Made by a program: the position numbers and the translations under genes. Below, piece after piece: positions 13,308 to 13,548 of a stretch of 13,548 nt of DNA. Origin of the DNA: Lachnospiraceae bacterium UBA3845 (GTDB taxonomy: Bacteria > Bacillota > Clostridia > Lachnospirales > Lachnospiraceae); the NCBI GenBank assembly GCA_002392705.1, contig DGHP01000069.1:1-13548 (forward strand). Reading direction: 5' to 3'. The notes beneath the pieces were generated by a model. The model had not been told where the DNA came from and searched no databases. It saw only the letters and a list, made by a program, of their open reading frames with translations. The first letter of the stretch is position 1, and each line of letters opens with the position of its first letter.

Positions 13308-13459
13308 CGCCGGGATGGAATCGTGTCCGGACGCCCGACAGTTTCATCGGCTGAAGTTGCGATAAGCGCGGGCATCTCGCAGCAAAGCTGCCCGATGTCC
13401 GTCAGTCCTCAGATGCCTGCTCATGCAGGGATGACAGCTACTCTCGGGCCTTGTCGCAT
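13308..13459. other. Gene-free segment with three consecutive hairpins
   Basis: No gene is visible between the aquaporin terminator and the tRNA terminator. Hairpins are CAGTTTCA/TGAAGTTG (13339-13346 with 13352-13359), a 12-bp two-part hairpin (GGGCATC 13370-13376 with GATGTCC 13394-13400, inside it GCAGC-AAA-GCTGC 13379-13391) and CCTGC/GCAGG (13416-13429). No promoter is evident on either strand. The wider gap 13185-13502 contains nothing else but the two terminators. Confidence 0.45.
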
Positions 13460-13495
13460 AAAAAAACAGGCATACAGCAAAAACTGTATGCCTGT
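13460..13495 (-). terminator. Intrinsic terminator of the tRNA-Thr gene (minus strand)
   Basis: A perfect 12-bp stem, ACAGGCATACAG (13466-13477) with CTGTATGCCTGT (13484-13495), followed on the minus strand by seven T (complement of 13460-13466). It lies 7 bases after the tRNA 3' end. Confidence 0.93.
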
Positions 13496-13502
13496 CTGAC
13501 AA

Positions 13503-13548
13503 AGCCGAAAGCCGGGCTCGAACCGGCGACCTACGCATTACGAATGCG
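13503..13548 (-). tRNA. tRNA-Thr, anticodon CGT, 3' part only
   Basis: On the minus strand the window edge cuts the gene in the anticodon stem. Visible parts are the anticodon arm CGCA-TTCGTAA-TGCG (loop 13538-13544, anticodon CGT at 13540-13542), the variable region TAGGTC, the T arm GCCGG-TTCGAGC-CCGGC, the acceptor strand TTTCGGC (13504-13510) and discriminator T (13503). CCA is not encoded. The 5' half lies outside the window. Confidence 0.93.

Overview
The window looks like chromosome of a low- to mid-GC Firmicute, most likely a gut-type member of the Clostridia (Lachnospiraceae-like). Signs are AGGAGG-type ribosome binding sites before nearly every gene, consensus sigma-A promoters, hairpin-plus-T-tract terminators, a SleB-type cell-wall hydrolase, a fused long HisIE and a yeast-type-length threonine synthase. 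This placement is inferred from gene content. I see no phage, transposase, CRISPR array or conjugation genes.

Layout. 1-2220: the tail of a histidine operon, hisB then a long hisIE whose N-terminal half is a HisF-like domain without its catalytic aspartates. A 39-bp imperfect tandem repeat lies between the two genes. 2304-3336: a membrane-anchored SleB/CwlJ-type hydrolase with its own consensus promoter. 3337-3637: a gap with no convincing gene, ending in a two-hairpin leader before thrC (3638-5128). thrC is followed by a small three-helix membrane protein and, after a cloverleaf-like foldable gap, by a ComB-family phosphatase (5638-6354). A shared terminator at 6371-6412 separates these from a convergent SUV3-type RNA helicase (minus, 6400-8985). 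9020-9125: divergent promoters, one for the helicase and one for a 35-residue basic peptide followed by udk (uridine kinase). udk converges on a secreted lysozyme-like protein (minus, 10053-10769). Between them are two near-identical terminator hairpins, one overlapping the udk stop codon.

The lysozyme-like gene is divergent from a secreted fibronectin-type-III protein (11283-12218). The latter has a leader of about 300 nt that folds into a long helix plus three related 7-bp hairpins, two with the same TTAAGGG loop and compensating stem changes. Downstream are three more hairpin repeats, then an AqpZ-like aquaporin with a strong terminator. A small orphan structured segment follows, and the window ends inside a tRNA-Thr(CGT) gene on the minus strand.

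The genes are mostly housekeeping metabolism (histidine, threonine, uridine salvage), cell-envelope functions (two wall hydrolases, a secreted Fn3 protein, a water channel) and RNA metabolism. I find no multi-gene defence or mobile system. The best candidates for something undescribed are non-coding: the leader at 10981-11282, the hairpin repeats at 12229-12351 and the folds at 5542-5609 and 13339-13429. None has been compared with any database here.
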